A stretch of DNA of 64,000 nt from Ralstonia pickettii (GTDB lineage: Bacteria > Pseudomonadota > Gammaproteobacteria > Burkholderiales > Burkholderiaceae): contig NZ_CP104382.1 in assembly GCF_030582395.1 (NCBI RefSeq), positions 620,001 to 684,000 of the forward strand, given 5' to 3'. The notes beneath the pieces were generated by a model that did no database searches, was not told where the DNA came from, and was given only the letters and a program-made list of their open reading frames with translations. Positions within the stretch are counted from its first letter, which is position 1. Every line of letters begins with the position of its first letter. A program made the position numbers and the translations under genes. This document shows positions 8,504 through 17,256 of the stretch, one piece after another.

Positions 8504-9864
8504 CCCAACCCATCGAGTTCTCCAACCAGGCGGACACCGGCAACGGCGTGTTTGCCGTTTCGCAGGCCTTCCAGGACATCAAGGAGGCCGCGCACGAACA
8601 TCTGCTCACGCGCATCGAAGAGCTTGGCGCGGAGTTCGGCCGCTGGTCGCGCACGGCCATCCAGCGTTTTGTCGATCTGGAAGTGGAAGGCTTCACGCGC
8701 ATGCGCCGCATCCCCGTCAATGAGACGGAGGTCCGGCAGATTGCCGAGGCGCTGACCAAGGAGTTGGCCGGTTTCGGCCCGATCGAAGACCTGCTGGCGG
8801 ATCCGGCGGTGGAAGACATTCTCGTCAACGGCCATCTGGACGTTTATGTGTCGCGGCACGGCATTCTGGAACGCATTCCGGTGCGTTTTGCTGATAACAA
8901 CCACCTGCTGCGTATCGTGCGCCGCATCCTCGCACCGATCGGGCGCCGGCTGGATGAGTCGAACCCGATGGTCGATGCACGCCTGCCCGATGGCGGCCGC
9001 ATCAACGTGGTGATTCCGCCGCTCGCCCTCGAAGGGCCGGTCGTGTCGATCCGCAAGTTCCGGAAAGACCCGCTCAAGCCGGAAGATCTGCTGGGCCTGG
9101 GCACGATGAGCGAAGAGATCGGCGCGCTGCTCGACGCCGCGGTGCAGGCGCGCTGCAATATTCTCGTCAGCGGAGGTACCAGCTCCGGCAAGACTTCTCT
9201 GCTCAATGCGCTCGCTTATCACATCCCCACAACAGAGCGTGTCATTACCATCGAAGACACAGCGGAACTTTCTCTGAATCACCCGCACGTCGTGCGCTTA
9301 GAAAGTCGGCCGGGGGGATTCGAGGGCACGGGCGCAGTCACCATCCGGGAACTGCTTCGTAACAGCTTGCGGATGCGGCCCGATCGCATCATCGTCGGTG
9401 AAGTGCGTGGCGGCGAGGTATTAGAAATGCTGCAGGCGATGAGCACCGGTCACGATGGCTCGATGGGGACCATCCATGCCAGTAGTCCGCGCGAGTGTTT
9501 ATACCGGCTGGAAATGCTCGCAGGCTTTGCCGGCTTCCAGGGTAGCGAAGTCAGTCTCCGCAGACAGATCAGCAATGCGATTGACTTCGTTGTGCAAATT
9601 GGCCGGTTGTCTAACGGTAAGCGCCGCATTTTGTCGATCACGGAGATCACTGGGCTGGGCGATAACATCATTTCGACCCAAGAGTTGTACCGCTACGAGC
9701 CATATATCGGCCCGGATGGAGAAGAGATAGATCGCTGGACGTCGCTGGGTCTTCAACCGCATTCGCCGAAGCTGGCGCGCATGCGCAATAGTGGTCTCGA
9801 CGGAGGTGGATTGAGGGGCGACATGGTGGGCGGCTTCGGCGGAGGGGGGCGCTTCCATGTCTGA
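8500..9864 (+). CDS. cpaF: Pilus secretion ATPase CpaF/TadA
   Basis: 454 residues. Walker A is GGTSSGKT (225-232), the Asp box ITIEDTAEL (249-257) and the Walker B region [12 protein letters not shown], followed by the His-box [11 protein letters not shown]. These are the full signatures of a type II/IV secretion ATPase of the CpaF/TadA clade. The N-terminal all-helical domain and the [18 protein letters not shown] block are also typical. It powers Flp polymerisation at the inner membrane with TadB and TadC. Third-position GC appears to drop after about 9165, inside the gene. Confidence 0.95.
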   Translation: MTQPIEFSNQADTGNGVFAVSQAFQDIKEAAHEHLLTRIEELGAEFGRWSRTAIQRFVDLEVEGFTRMRRIPVNETEVRQIAEALTKELAGFGPIEDLLADPAVEDILVNGHLDVYVSRHGILERIPVRFADNNHLLRIVRRILAPIGRRLDESNPMVDARLPDGGRINVVIPPLALEGPVVSIRKFRKDPLKPEDLLGLGTMSEEIGALLDAAVQARCNILVSGGTSSGKTSLLNALAYHIPTTERVITIEDTAELSLNHPHVVRLESRPGGFEGTGAVTIRELLRNSLRMRPDRIIVGEVRGGEVLEMLQAMSTGHDGSMGTIHASSPRECLYRLEMLAGFAGFQGSEVSLRRQISNAIDFVVQIGRLSNGKRRILSITEITGLGDNIISTQELYRYEPYIGPDGEEIDRWTSLGLQPHSPKLARMRNSGLDGGGLRGDMVGGFGGGGRFHV

Positions 9865-10783
9865 CGCGACGCTCTGGCTCGCCTGCGCAGCGCTTGTGGT
9901 GGCGGGAGGAGCGGTCATGCTTTGGGCCCAGGCACTACGGCGCAGAGAAGTCGAGGCTTCACGCAGCTTTGTTCGTGCGCAGACTGAACAGGTCCATGCG
10001 CGCTACCAACCGAGTGCTGAGCCTGCACCTGCGAGCGTGCCAGACAGCCTCAGCCGGATATGGCTGGACGTGCTCCGCCGCGCAGATATCGAACCGAGTC
10101 GCCGCTTTTACTTCCTTTTGTTCGCGGCACCGGCGGTCGTTGTTCTTACAACTTGCGTTGTATCAAGTGTGTCGTCAGCGCTCACGGCGGCATTGCTGTA
10201 CGTGGTTTTGGCCGTCTTTTTTTTCTGGAACCGCACGAGGCGCGTGAACGAACGTCTTTTGCAACAGCTTCCCGGCTTCCTTGATGGTGTCGTGCGGCTC
10301 ATGACCATCGGTAGCGCCGTTCCAGCCGCATTCCAGGCGGCCAGCGCGAATACTGAAACGCCGTTGCGCAACTGTCTTGCTATCACCGTGCAGCTTCAAC
10401 GCGCGGGTAAGGATCTGGACGCAGCTGTACTGGCCGTGGGGCAACAGTATCGGATCAATGAACTTGTTCTTCTGTCGTCAGTGCTTCGGCTCTCGTTACG
10501 CTACGGGGGCCGTGCCGACATCGTGATGGAGCGTACAGCTGCTTTCATGCGCGATCGCCAGCAGGCTCAACAGGAACTGCTCGCCCTGTCTGCGGAGACG
10601 CGCTTGTCGGCCTGGATCCTTGGGCTTCTCCCATTGGTGGTGGGGGGCATCATCATCATGTTCAACCCAGCCTACGTAATGTCGATGTGGCATGACACAT
10701 CGGGCGGCAGCCTCATGACAGCCGCTTTCGGTCTGGAGATCGTCGGCGTCGTGATGCTGGCCAGGCTTGCGAAGTCGGTCTAG
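9857..10783 (+). CDS. tadB: Tad inner-membrane platform protein TadB
   Basis: 308 residues, overlapping cpaF by 8 bp. It has an N-terminal membrane segment, two more helices near residues 85-120, a T2SSF domain (about 145-270: QLPGFLDGVVRLMTIGSAVPAAF, then LRLSLRYGGRADIVMERTAAFM) and C-terminal helices. TadB and TadC form the inner-membrane platform that couples the TadA ATPase to pilin polymerisation. Confidence 0.9.
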   Translation: MSDATLWLACAALVVAGGAVMLWAQALRRREVEASRSFVRAQTEQVHARYQPSAEPAPASVPDSLSRIWLDVLRRADIEPSRRFYFLLFAAPAVVVLTTCVVSSVSSALTAALLYVVLAVFFFWNRTRRVNERLLQQLPGFLDGVVRLMTIGSAVPAAFQAASANTETPLRNCLAITVQLQRAGKDLDAAVLAVGQQYRINELVLLSSVLRLSLRYGGRADIVMERTAAFMRDRQQAQQELLALSAETRLSAWILGLLPLVVGGIIIMFNPAYVMSMWHDTSGGSLMTAAFGLEIVGVVMLARLAKSV

Positions 10784-10791
10784 GTGGCTCC

Positions 10792-11784
10792 ATGCAAAAT
10801 GTTCTAGTCACCCTCAGTCTGACTGCCGCCGCAGCGGGCCTCCTAGTGTTCGGCGGTATTTTGCTCCGCGCGGTAGTGATGCGCCATCGCAGTGTTAGAA
10901 AGCTCGATACGGCGCTGTCGAACCTGCGAACCGGCAATGCGCCGGCGGTTAGTGGACGTGCGGCAGGGGCCGTAGCGACACCGACCCCGTCGCGTTCGCA
11001 CGGAATGCGGGAGGCGCAACAGATCCAGCAGCAGATCGCCAAGGTCGGCGAACGCTGGATCGACACTCATCTCGGCCAGCGTGTCGTGACGGAAGAAGAC
11101 CGCAGGCTTCTCGAGGAATGCGGCTTTTATGGCGAGCACGCACGCACCTTGTATGGCGGCGTGCGTATCCTGCTGCCGTTGTTGCTGGCTGCCGCCGGAA
11201 TCCTGTATGCGGCGTCGTCCAAACCCGTGCTTGCTTACGCGTTTACCGGCTTTGCACTCGGCTACATGGCGCCTAAATGGCTGCTAAGCCGACGCAAACA
11301 GCGCCGCCGTCATCGCATGGAGGAGGAGCTGCCAGTGATGGTCGACATGCTGCGGTTGCTGCAGGGTGTCGGACTGTCAATCGATCAGAGCCTACAGGTG
11401 ATTGCCAACGAATTTCACAGCATGCTGCCTGTACTGGCCTGTGAATTTGGTCGCGCCAACCAGCAGTTCGCTTCTGGACGGTCGCGAGAGCAGACACTAC
11501 AGCGAATCGCAAAATTGTTCGACAGCGAGGACCTGAAGGGCCTTATCACGCTGCTTACGCAGGTGGATCGCTTTGGTGGCGCGGTGCAAGAGCCCCTACG
11601 CCAATTCGCCTTGCGCTTGCAGGAAAACCGTCGAGCTCGTTTGAAGGAGCGCGTGGGCAAGCTCACCGTCAAGATGACCATGGTGATGGTGCTGACCCTG
11701 CTACCAGCGCTGCTCATCATTACGGCTGGGCCGGGATTCATGAACGTGATCCGGGCGTTGCGTCCTGCTGCTGGAGGAGGTTAA
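10792..11784 (+). CDS. tadC: Tad inner-membrane platform protein TadC
   Basis: 330 residues starting 8 bp after tadB. An N-terminal helix and basic linker are followed by paired helices (about 124-160) and a T2SSF domain (about 178-300: ELPVMVDMLRLLQGVGLSIDQ; LITLLTQVDRFGGAVQEPLRQF). The C-terminal hydrophobic helix is VKMTMVMVLTLLPALLIITAG. Standard TadC architecture and position. Confidence 0.9.
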   Translation: MQNVLVTLSLTAAAAGLLVFGGILLRAVVMRHRSVRKLDTALSNLRTGNAPAVSGRAAGAVATPTPSRSHGMREAQQIQQQIAKVGERWIDTHLGQRVVTEEDRRLLEECGFYGEHARTLYGGVRILLPLLLAAAGILYAASSKPVLAYAFTGFALGYMAPKWLLSRRKQRRRHRMEEELPVMVDMLRLLQGVGLSIDQSLQVIANEFHSMLPVLACEFGRANQQFASGRSREQTLQRIAKLFDSEDLKGLITLLTQVDRFGGAVQEPLRQFALRLQENRRARLKERVGKLTVKMTMVMVLTLLPALLIITAGPGFMNVIRALRPAAGGG

Positions 11785-11786
11785 CC

Positions 11787-12701
11787 GTGCAGAAGTTTTC
11801 CCTATCGACTCATGCTGGTGCGCTGAGCATGCTCACCGTAATTGCGCTCTTGGGCGGGTGCGGCTCGATGGCAACTTCCGAGGTGAGCCGCCGTACGGAC
11901 GCCGAGATCGAGATGGCGCGGCAACGCCAGAGCGAGGAGAAGGCCGAGATCACTAATCCTGCTACCTACCTGTCGTTGATTCGCCGGATGCAAGAGCAAG
12001 GCTTGTACTACGCCTCGCTCGCACACATAGATGCCTACCAACAGCGCTTCGGCGGGTCACCTGACGTGTTGCTGCTACGCGCTGATGCACTGCGTGAGAC
12101 TGACCAGTTGGTTGCCGCTGAAGCCGACTACCGCAAGGTAGTCGGGGCGACGTCGGCCGCCAGCAACGGTTCACAAGGTGCGCTGCTTTGCGCCAACGCG
12201 TGGCGGGGGTTGGGCATCACGGCTGGGCGCCAAGGTCAGTTCGCTGAAGCCGCGCGTCGACTTGAAATTGCGGCTCGAAGCAACCCGACCGACGCCACCA
12301 CGGCCAGTGACCTGGGTTATGCGCTGATGCGTGCTGGCGATGTTGACGAGGCACGCGTACCGCTGATGCAAGCGGCTCAACTGGATGCTGCAAACCCGAA
12401 GATCGCCGGCAACCTAGCGATCTGGCTCACCGTCAACGACCGTAAGGAAGAGGCTTCAGCAATCGTAGCCCACGCGCAGCTGAATACATCGGCTCGCAAG
12501 GCTATCGACGAGGATGCTGGCCGCGTGAGAAATGCGTGGCGCGACCGTCGCCTTGCCAGGCATACCGTGCCGGTGGCGACCGTCGCCTTGCGGCCAGCCG
12601 CTGCGCAACCCTCGCTCGGCTTGAGTGCAAATACCACCGTTGTGGACACGCGCGGGTTGCAGCGCGGCCGTTTGCTCGACACTTTCGGAGCAGCACAATG
12701 A
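11787..12701 (+). CDS. tadD: TPR lipoprotein TadD
   Basis: 304 residues with a GTG start at 11787 behind GGAGGAGG. A signal peptide ends in lipobox ALLGGC with Cys25. Tetratricopeptide repeats span about residues 55-215 (ASLAHIDAYQQRFGGSPDVLLLRADAL; AAEADYRKVV; LGYALMRAGDVDEARVPLMQAAQLDA). TadD is the pilotin-like lipoprotein thought to help assemble the secretin. The stop overlaps the next start (ATGA). Confidence 0.88.
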   Translation: MQKFSLSTHAGALSMLTVIALLGGCGSMATSEVSRRTDAEIEMARQRQSEEKAEITNPATYLSLIRRMQEQGLYYASLAHIDAYQQRFGGSPDVLLLRADALRETDQLVAAEADYRKVVGATSAASNGSQGALLCANAWRGLGITAGRQGQFAEAARRLEIAARSNPTDATTASDLGYALMRAGDVDEARVPLMQAAQLDAANPKIAGNLAIWLTVNDRKEEASAIVAHAQLNTSARKAIDEDAGRVRNAWRDRRLARHTVPVATVALRPAAAQPSLGLSANTTVVDTRGLQRGRLLDTFGAAQ

Positions 12702-13030
12702 TGCTAAGAAAAATCTCGATCGCCTGTGCGATAGCTTGCCTGTTTAGCTGTGTTGCGGCAGCGCAGGGTTTCTCAAGTGGGGACGGCCAAACCACCGGGC
12801 CGGCGAGGCCTATGCCCTCGCAAAACATCAATGACGCCACGCGCGCGTTGCTAGCGGCGCAGAGAGACGGCACCTATGCAGGCGACCTAGTCCCATTGCG
12901 CGGTGAGCAGGCAGCGCTGGCTTACCAGCGCTACCTTGAAACCTTTAGCCGTCCGATGCCAGGTTTGTCTCAAGGAATGACGGGTCAACGAGGGGGCGCG
13001 TCCGCGGGCCCCGCAGGCGCGTCACGCTGA
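12698..13030 (+). CDS. Small secreted Tad-locus protein, DUF3613-like
   Basis: 110 residues. It begins at ATG 12698, overlapping the tadD stop by 4 bp; a second ATG follows directly. A signal peptide (ISIACAIACLFSCVAAAQG) is cleaved near Ala22-Gln23. The mature part contains TRALLAAQRDGTYAG and ALAYQRYLETFSRPMPG, the pattern I recall for DUF3613 proteins of beta-proteobacterial Flp loci. No catalytic motif. A periplasmic accessory role in pilus assembly is inferred from position only. Confidence 0.7.
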   Translation: MMLRKISIACAIACLFSCVAAAQGFSSGDGQTTGPARPMPSQNINDATRALLAAQRDGTYAGDLVPLRGEQAALAYQRYLETFSRPMPGLSQGMTGQRGGASAGPAGASR

Positions 13031-13053
13031 TTGCTGCTGCTCATCTCCTGCCC

Positions 13054-14778
13054 ATGTCCGTGACACGTCGGCCCAATCGTTCCTCGCATGTGCTTCGCCT
13101 TCGGCGCAGGGTGGCGGGGGCGGTTAGCGTGCTCACCGCCATCTTTATCGTCACAGTCGGGATGGCGGTGCTGGTGAGTGTGGATATTGGCAATCTCTTC
13201 TTTTCTCAGCGAGCGCTCCAGCGGACGGCCGATATGGCTGCGATGGCGGCCGCACAGCGCTTGGACGACGCTCAAAACGCTGCGCAGCAGAGCGTGACCC
13301 AGAACGGCCTCGGCATGACGCCGACCGTGGACCTGGGTACTTGGGACGCCACGAACACAGTGAAAGCGCCGAGCTATTTTTGTCAGGCAGCGACCGATGC
13401 GAACTGCACCGGCGATGTCAATGCAGCCCGCGTCACGCTGGCACAAAACGTTCCGTACTTTTTTTCTTTCGGTACGCGAACCCTCACGGCATCTGCGATT
13501 GCCAAGAACACTCCGATGGTCGGATTCTCGGTTGGCTCTGGGCTGCTTGCGCTGAACAACGGGTTGCTGAATCAGTTGTTGGGGGCATTGCTGCACACAA
13601 GTCTGAACTTGAGCGCAGTGGCGTACCAGGGATTGGCAACGACAAGTATCCGGCTTGGCGATCTGATGACTGCCCTCAACGTGGGCACAGTGCAGGAACT
13701 CCTAGCTCTGTCTCCAAGACTAGGGGACCTTTATGCAGCCACGCTGTCCGTGGCATCCCAGAGTGCGCTGGCCGGAGCTTATTGGGGCGCGCCGGGCGCA
13801 TCCAACGCACTGTCGGTCGGATCTGATCTGAACATACCCATCAGTATCGGCGATGGTGGCGCAGGGACCCCTGGCCTGCTTCAACTGCAGGCGCTGACGG
13901 GCAACGAACAGGCAGCGCTCGATACACAGTTGAACGTGTTGAGCCTGTTAACTACCGCGGCGCAGATTGCGAACGGGCAGTCTGCCATCGCCATCAATGC
14001 CTTGAACCTGAACCTGCTGGGACTCGGCGCGGTGGGCCTGTCGCTGAAGATCATCCAACCACCTGTAATTGGTATTGGGCCGCCAGGTCAGTTCATCTCA
14101 GGACCAAGCGCCGGACAATGGCGCACGCAGGCACGCACAGCGCAGGTTGCGCTGGGCTTGAACATCAATGTGGGTGTCCCTTACCTCGTCAGCGTCAACC
14201 TGCCGACGGCGGTCACGGTGGCGGGCGCGCAAGCCCATGTGAAGAGCGCCAGCTGCGCGATCCCTCGCTCGAGTTCCACCGCTACGATTTCCGTGCAACC
14301 GCAGCCGGCTTCCGTGTGCATCGCACAGAACGCATATTTGGACGTGATGCAAAGCGCCTTCAATTGCTCGAGTGAATCGCCAGCGCCTCTGTTGAACCTG
14401 ATCGGTTTGGGCGCGGTTAGCATCAAAGCAAATCTCTCTCAGACACCCAGTGCCGGTTGGACGGATGTGACCATTGCAGCAAGCCAGATTAACCAGGATC
14501 CTCAGACGGACACCGGCGGCAACTCGCCCCCGCGCGGGGGAACACCGGGATTTTTCAGCTCCATCCTCAATACCAACGTGAACCAGCTGCAGTTGACTTT
14601 GCTGGGCTTGCCGCTCGGCGATGTCGGCAAAGCGTTGGTCGCACCGATCCTGATTACAGTCGGGAGCTTGCTGGATTCAATCCTCTCACCCGTACTTGAA
14701 GTCCTCGGCATCCAACTCGGCTACGCCGACATCAAACTCCTCTCCCTCGACTGCGACGCCGTCGAGTTGGTTTACTGA
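13054..14778 (+). CDS. tadG: TadG-like pilus assembly protein
   Basis: 574 residues. A basic N-terminus is followed by a single hydrophobic anchor (AVSVLTAIFIVTVGMAVLVSVDIGNLFF, about 24-51), then FSQRALQRTADMAAMAAAQRL, the TadG/TadE-associated N-terminal signature. The large periplasmic region is rich in Leu, Asn and Gly with paired Cys (about 113/121, 408/425/439, 570), which suggests disulfides. TadG is a minor pseudopilin-like component. The last ~90 bases look more GC-rich than the rest of the gene. Confidence 0.82.
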   Translation: MSVTRRPNRSSHVLRLRRRVAGAVSVLTAIFIVTVGMAVLVSVDIGNLFFSQRALQRTADMAAMAAAQRLDDAQNAAQQSVTQNGLGMTPTVDLGTWDATNTVKAPSYFCQAATDANCTGDVNAARVTLAQNVPYFFSFGTRTLTASAIAKNTPMVGFSVGSGLLALNNGLLNQLLGALLHTSLNLSAVAYQGLATTSIRLGDLMTALNVGTVQELLALSPRLGDLYAATLSVASQSALAGAYWGAPGASNALSVGSDLNIPISIGDGGAGTPGLLQLQALTGNEQAALDTQLNVLSLLTTAAQIANGQSAIAINALNLNLLGLGAVGLSLKIIQPPVIGIGPPGQFISGPSAGQWRTQARTAQVALGLNINVGVPYLVSVNLPTAVTVAGAQAHVKSASCAIPRSSSTATISVQPQPASVCIAQNAYLDVMQSAFNCSSESPAPLLNLIGLGAVSIKANLSQTPSAGWTDVTIAASQINQDPQTDTGGNSPPRGGTPGFFSSILNTNVNQLQLTLLGLPLGDVGKALVAPILITVGSLLDSILSPVLEVLGIQLGYADIKLLSLDCDAVELVY

Positions 14779-14793
14779 CATGGAAGCGACGAC

Positions 14794-16209
14794 ATGAAAA
14801 CCGATCGCTGGGCGTACGAAACGCTTGAGATTTTTGTCTGGGAAGGCCGTCACGATATTGCCGACCGGGTGGCGCGGTTCATGGCACCGTTTGGGGCGGA
14901 GGTGATCCGCGCGGGCGGGATCGATTTCCAGCCGGCCGAGCCTCGGCTGAAGCCGGCCGTGGCGGTGATCAGCGCATCGGTGGTCGAAAGCGGTGGCTTT
15001 ACCGTGCTCGACTGGCAGGCCGCCCAAGGCATGCCGGTGATCTGGGTGGCGGCGGATACGCAGCATGATTCGAGCCGCTTTCCACCCGAATACACGTACG
15101 TGCTTGGGCCGGATTTTGGCGCGACCGAACTCCGCGCGCAGATCAGCAAGGTCTTGCCGTCGATGTCGTCTGCGCAGGCTCAGGCGCAGGACCAGAGCGA
15201 CCTCGTGGCTGCATCGCCGGCCATGCACGGGTTGCTGGAGCAGGTCGATACCTTTGCCGATTGCGACAGCAACGTCATGCTTTACGGTGAAACCGGCGCC
15301 GGCAAGGAACGCATCGCGCGCCTGCTGCACGACAAGAACAGCGTCTACGGCAAGGGGCCGTTTGTGGCGGTCAACTGCGGCGCGATTCCCGACGGGCTGT
15401 TCGAATCCCAGTTCTTCGGCCATGCCAAGGGCGCGTTCACGGGCGCCATGTACGCGCACCGCGGCTACTTCGAACAGGCCAACGGCGGCACGTTGTTCCT
15501 CGATGAGCTGGGCGATCTGCCGCTGTATCAGCAGGTGAAGTTGTTACGCGTGCTGGAAGACAGCGAATGCACGCGGCTCGGCTCGACGGTGCCCGTCAAG
15601 CTGGATTTCCGCCTCGTGGCTGCCACCAACAAGAACCTGCGCGAGATGGTCGCTACGGGCAAATTCCGCGCAGACCTGTACTTCCGCCTTGCCGTAATCG
15701 AGCTGCGCATCCCCAGCCTGGAGCAGCGCGGCGCGGACGACAAGATCGCGCTGCTGCTGTCCTTCCTGCGGCACCTGTTGGGCGACAAAACCTTTGACGC
15801 CATGCCGCCGGTGCCCGAATGGGTGCGGACGTCGGTCGCTCGCGCCTACTTTGCCGGCAATGTGCGCGAGTTGCGCAACCTGGCCGAGCGCATCGGCATC
15901 ACGCTGCGTCAGTTCGGCCGCTGGGACGAAGCGCGCATCCTGCCGCTGTTCGCCGGCCTGCAGCGCGACGCCTTTGAGCGGGAGGGCGGTAATGGCAGCC
16001 ATGGCGGCTATGGCGAGCGCAGCAGCGGTGGAAATGGGGGGGCAGGTGGCGAAGAAGAGCGCCGCCGTATCCTCGCGGCACTAGACGCCAACAACTGGCG
16101 CCGCCAGGACACCGCCGCCACGCTCGGCATCAGCCGCAAGGTGCTGTGGGAAAAGATGCGCAAATACCAGATCGCCGACGGCGAGGCCGAGCTGCGCGAG
16201 CTTGAGTGA
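14794..16209 (+). CDS. Sigma-54-dependent activator with degenerate receiver domain
   Basis: 471 residues, 15 bp after tadG. Residues 1-125 look like a receiver fold, but the phospho-acceptor position reads PAVAVISAS (54-62) with no Asp, so normal phosphorylation is unlikely. The AAA+ domain has Walker A GETGAGKE (165-172), GAFTGA (213-218), which contacts sigma-54, and Walker [11 protein letters not shown] (232-241). A Gly/Ser-rich linker (398-419) leads to a Fis-type helix-turn-helix ([17 protein letters not shown], 439-455). The layout matches FleQ/VpsR-type activators, some of which bind cyclic di-GMP. Position makes it the likely regulator of the Tad operon (inference). Confidence 0.88.
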   Translation: MKTDRWAYETLEIFVWEGRHDIADRVARFMAPFGAEVIRAGGIDFQPAEPRLKPAVAVISASVVESGGFTVLDWQAAQGMPVIWVAADTQHDSSRFPPEYTYVLGPDFGATELRAQISKVLPSMSSAQAQAQDQSDLVAASPAMHGLLEQVDTFADCDSNVMLYGETGAGKERIARLLHDKNSVYGKGPFVAVNCGAIPDGLFESQFFGHAKGAFTGAMYAHRGYFEQANGGTLFLDELGDLPLYQQVKLLRVLEDSECTRLGSTVPVKLDFRLVAATNKNLREMVATGKFRADLYFRLAVIELRIPSLEQRGADDKIALLLSFLRHLLGDKTFDAMPPVPEWVRTSVARAYFAGNVRELRNLAERIGITLRQFGRWDEARILPLFAGLQRDAFEREGGNGSHGGYGERSSGGNGGAGGEEERRRILAALDANNWRRQDTAATLGISRKVLWEKMRKYQIADGEAELRELE

Positions 16210-16315
16210 CGCCATACAACACCCTACCGCGCGGCGGGCGCCCGGCACGCCACTCGGGCGGCGGATCGCGTATAGTTTTTGGCTGCAACACCTGCGCAGA
16301 ATCCACAGGGTCGAG

Positions 16316-17107
16316 ATGAGAACAAAACAACAATCAGGGAAAGCGTCGCACCGGGCGTTTCAGAGGGGATTGGCCATTGCGGCCGCAATCGCAGTCATGG
16401 CTGGTACGGCCGCCTGCACATCGGCCGTGGCGCAAAGTTCGGCTGCGCCGCCCACCGCCATTGCACCGATTGCTGCCGCCGCGCCTGTGCCGGCGTTGAC
16501 TGCCACGGTTGGTCAACCGGCCGCCACGGCACCCGCCCCTAGCGCCGGCGCCACGCCCGTCGGCGCGGCCCGCACTGAAGGTCCGGCATCGGCCAGCGCC
16601 GTATTCGAGTTGCAACAGCGCATGCAGGCGCACGAACTGTCAGAGCTGCGCACCACCTATAACGGGGCCTACGGCGCCAGCCTGCTGTTTGCCCAGAGTG
16701 ACCTGACGTACTACGTCACGCTGTTCCAGCAGAAAGACCTGTGGCGCGTTATCAAGACCACCAATGAAGCCTCTGCCGAACGCCTGTACAGCGACTTCGC
16801 CAAGCAGACCCGAACGATGGCGGATCTGGAGCTGCAGCGCATCCGCCTGGAAGCCCAGAAAGAGCGTTCCGAGCGCCAGATTGCCGCGCAGCAGGAAAGG
16901 CTCCGTGGCCTGAAGACCGACCTGGACATCCAGCGTCAGCAGCAGGCCCAGGCGCAGGAACGGCAGAAGGTCGCCCGAACGGAAGCCGAGGCATTGGATG
17001 CCGAACGCCGTGCCGCCCGCGCCCGCGTCGACGAACTGCAGCGTCAGATTCGCGAACTCGAAGCCCAAGTCAACGCGCCGTTCAATTCGCAGCCGCGCCG
17101 TCGCTGA
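16316..17107 (+). CDS. Secreted coiled-coil protein of unknown function
   Basis: 263 residues from ATG 16316 (AGGGTCGAG upstream); an upstream in-frame start at 16202 would put 38 non-signal residues first. A hydrophobic segment (GLAIAAAIAVMAGTAACTSAVAQ) acts as signal peptide; AAC is near a lipobox but has Thr at -3, so lipidation is uncertain. An Ala/Pro-rich linker covers 45-95. From about 170 to 255 lies a Glu/Gln/Arg-rich coiled coil (LQRIRLEAQKERSERQIAAQ; AARARVDELQRQIRELEAQV). No recognised enzyme motif. Probably periplasmic or envelope-associated. Confidence 0.72.
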   Translation: MRTKQQSGKASHRAFQRGLAIAAAIAVMAGTAACTSAVAQSSAAPPTAIAPIAAAAPVPALTATVGQPAATAPAPSAGATPVGAARTEGPASASAVFELQQRMQAHELSELRTTYNGAYGASLLFAQSDLTYYVTLFQQKDLWRVIKTTNEASAERLYSDFAKQTRTMADLELQRIRLEAQKERSERQIAAQQERLRGLKTDLDIQRQQQAQAQERQKVARTEAEALDAERRAARARVDELQRQIRELEAQVNAPFNSQPRRR

Positions 17108-17176
17108 TCCAGCGCTTTGCATCGTCCCGGATTGGGCGGCCTGCGGGTCGCCCGATTCACTTTTAGGGGACCGCAT

Positions 17177-17199
17177 TCAAACATGGCGACTTTGTTTGA
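17177..17199. promoter_or_regulatory. Dyad upstream of the CYP102-like gene
   Basis: TCAAAC (17177-17182), 11-bp spacer, GTTTGA (17194-17199), ending 57 bp before the P450 start. CYP102 genes are often controlled by TetR-type repressors on inverted repeats; which protein binds here is unknown and no regulator gene is adjacent. Confidence 0.4.
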
Positions 17200-17256
17200 T
17201 GCGTAGCGGGGCGGCGCGTACATTGGCGGACAACCCATTTTCGCAGTCGACCGCGC

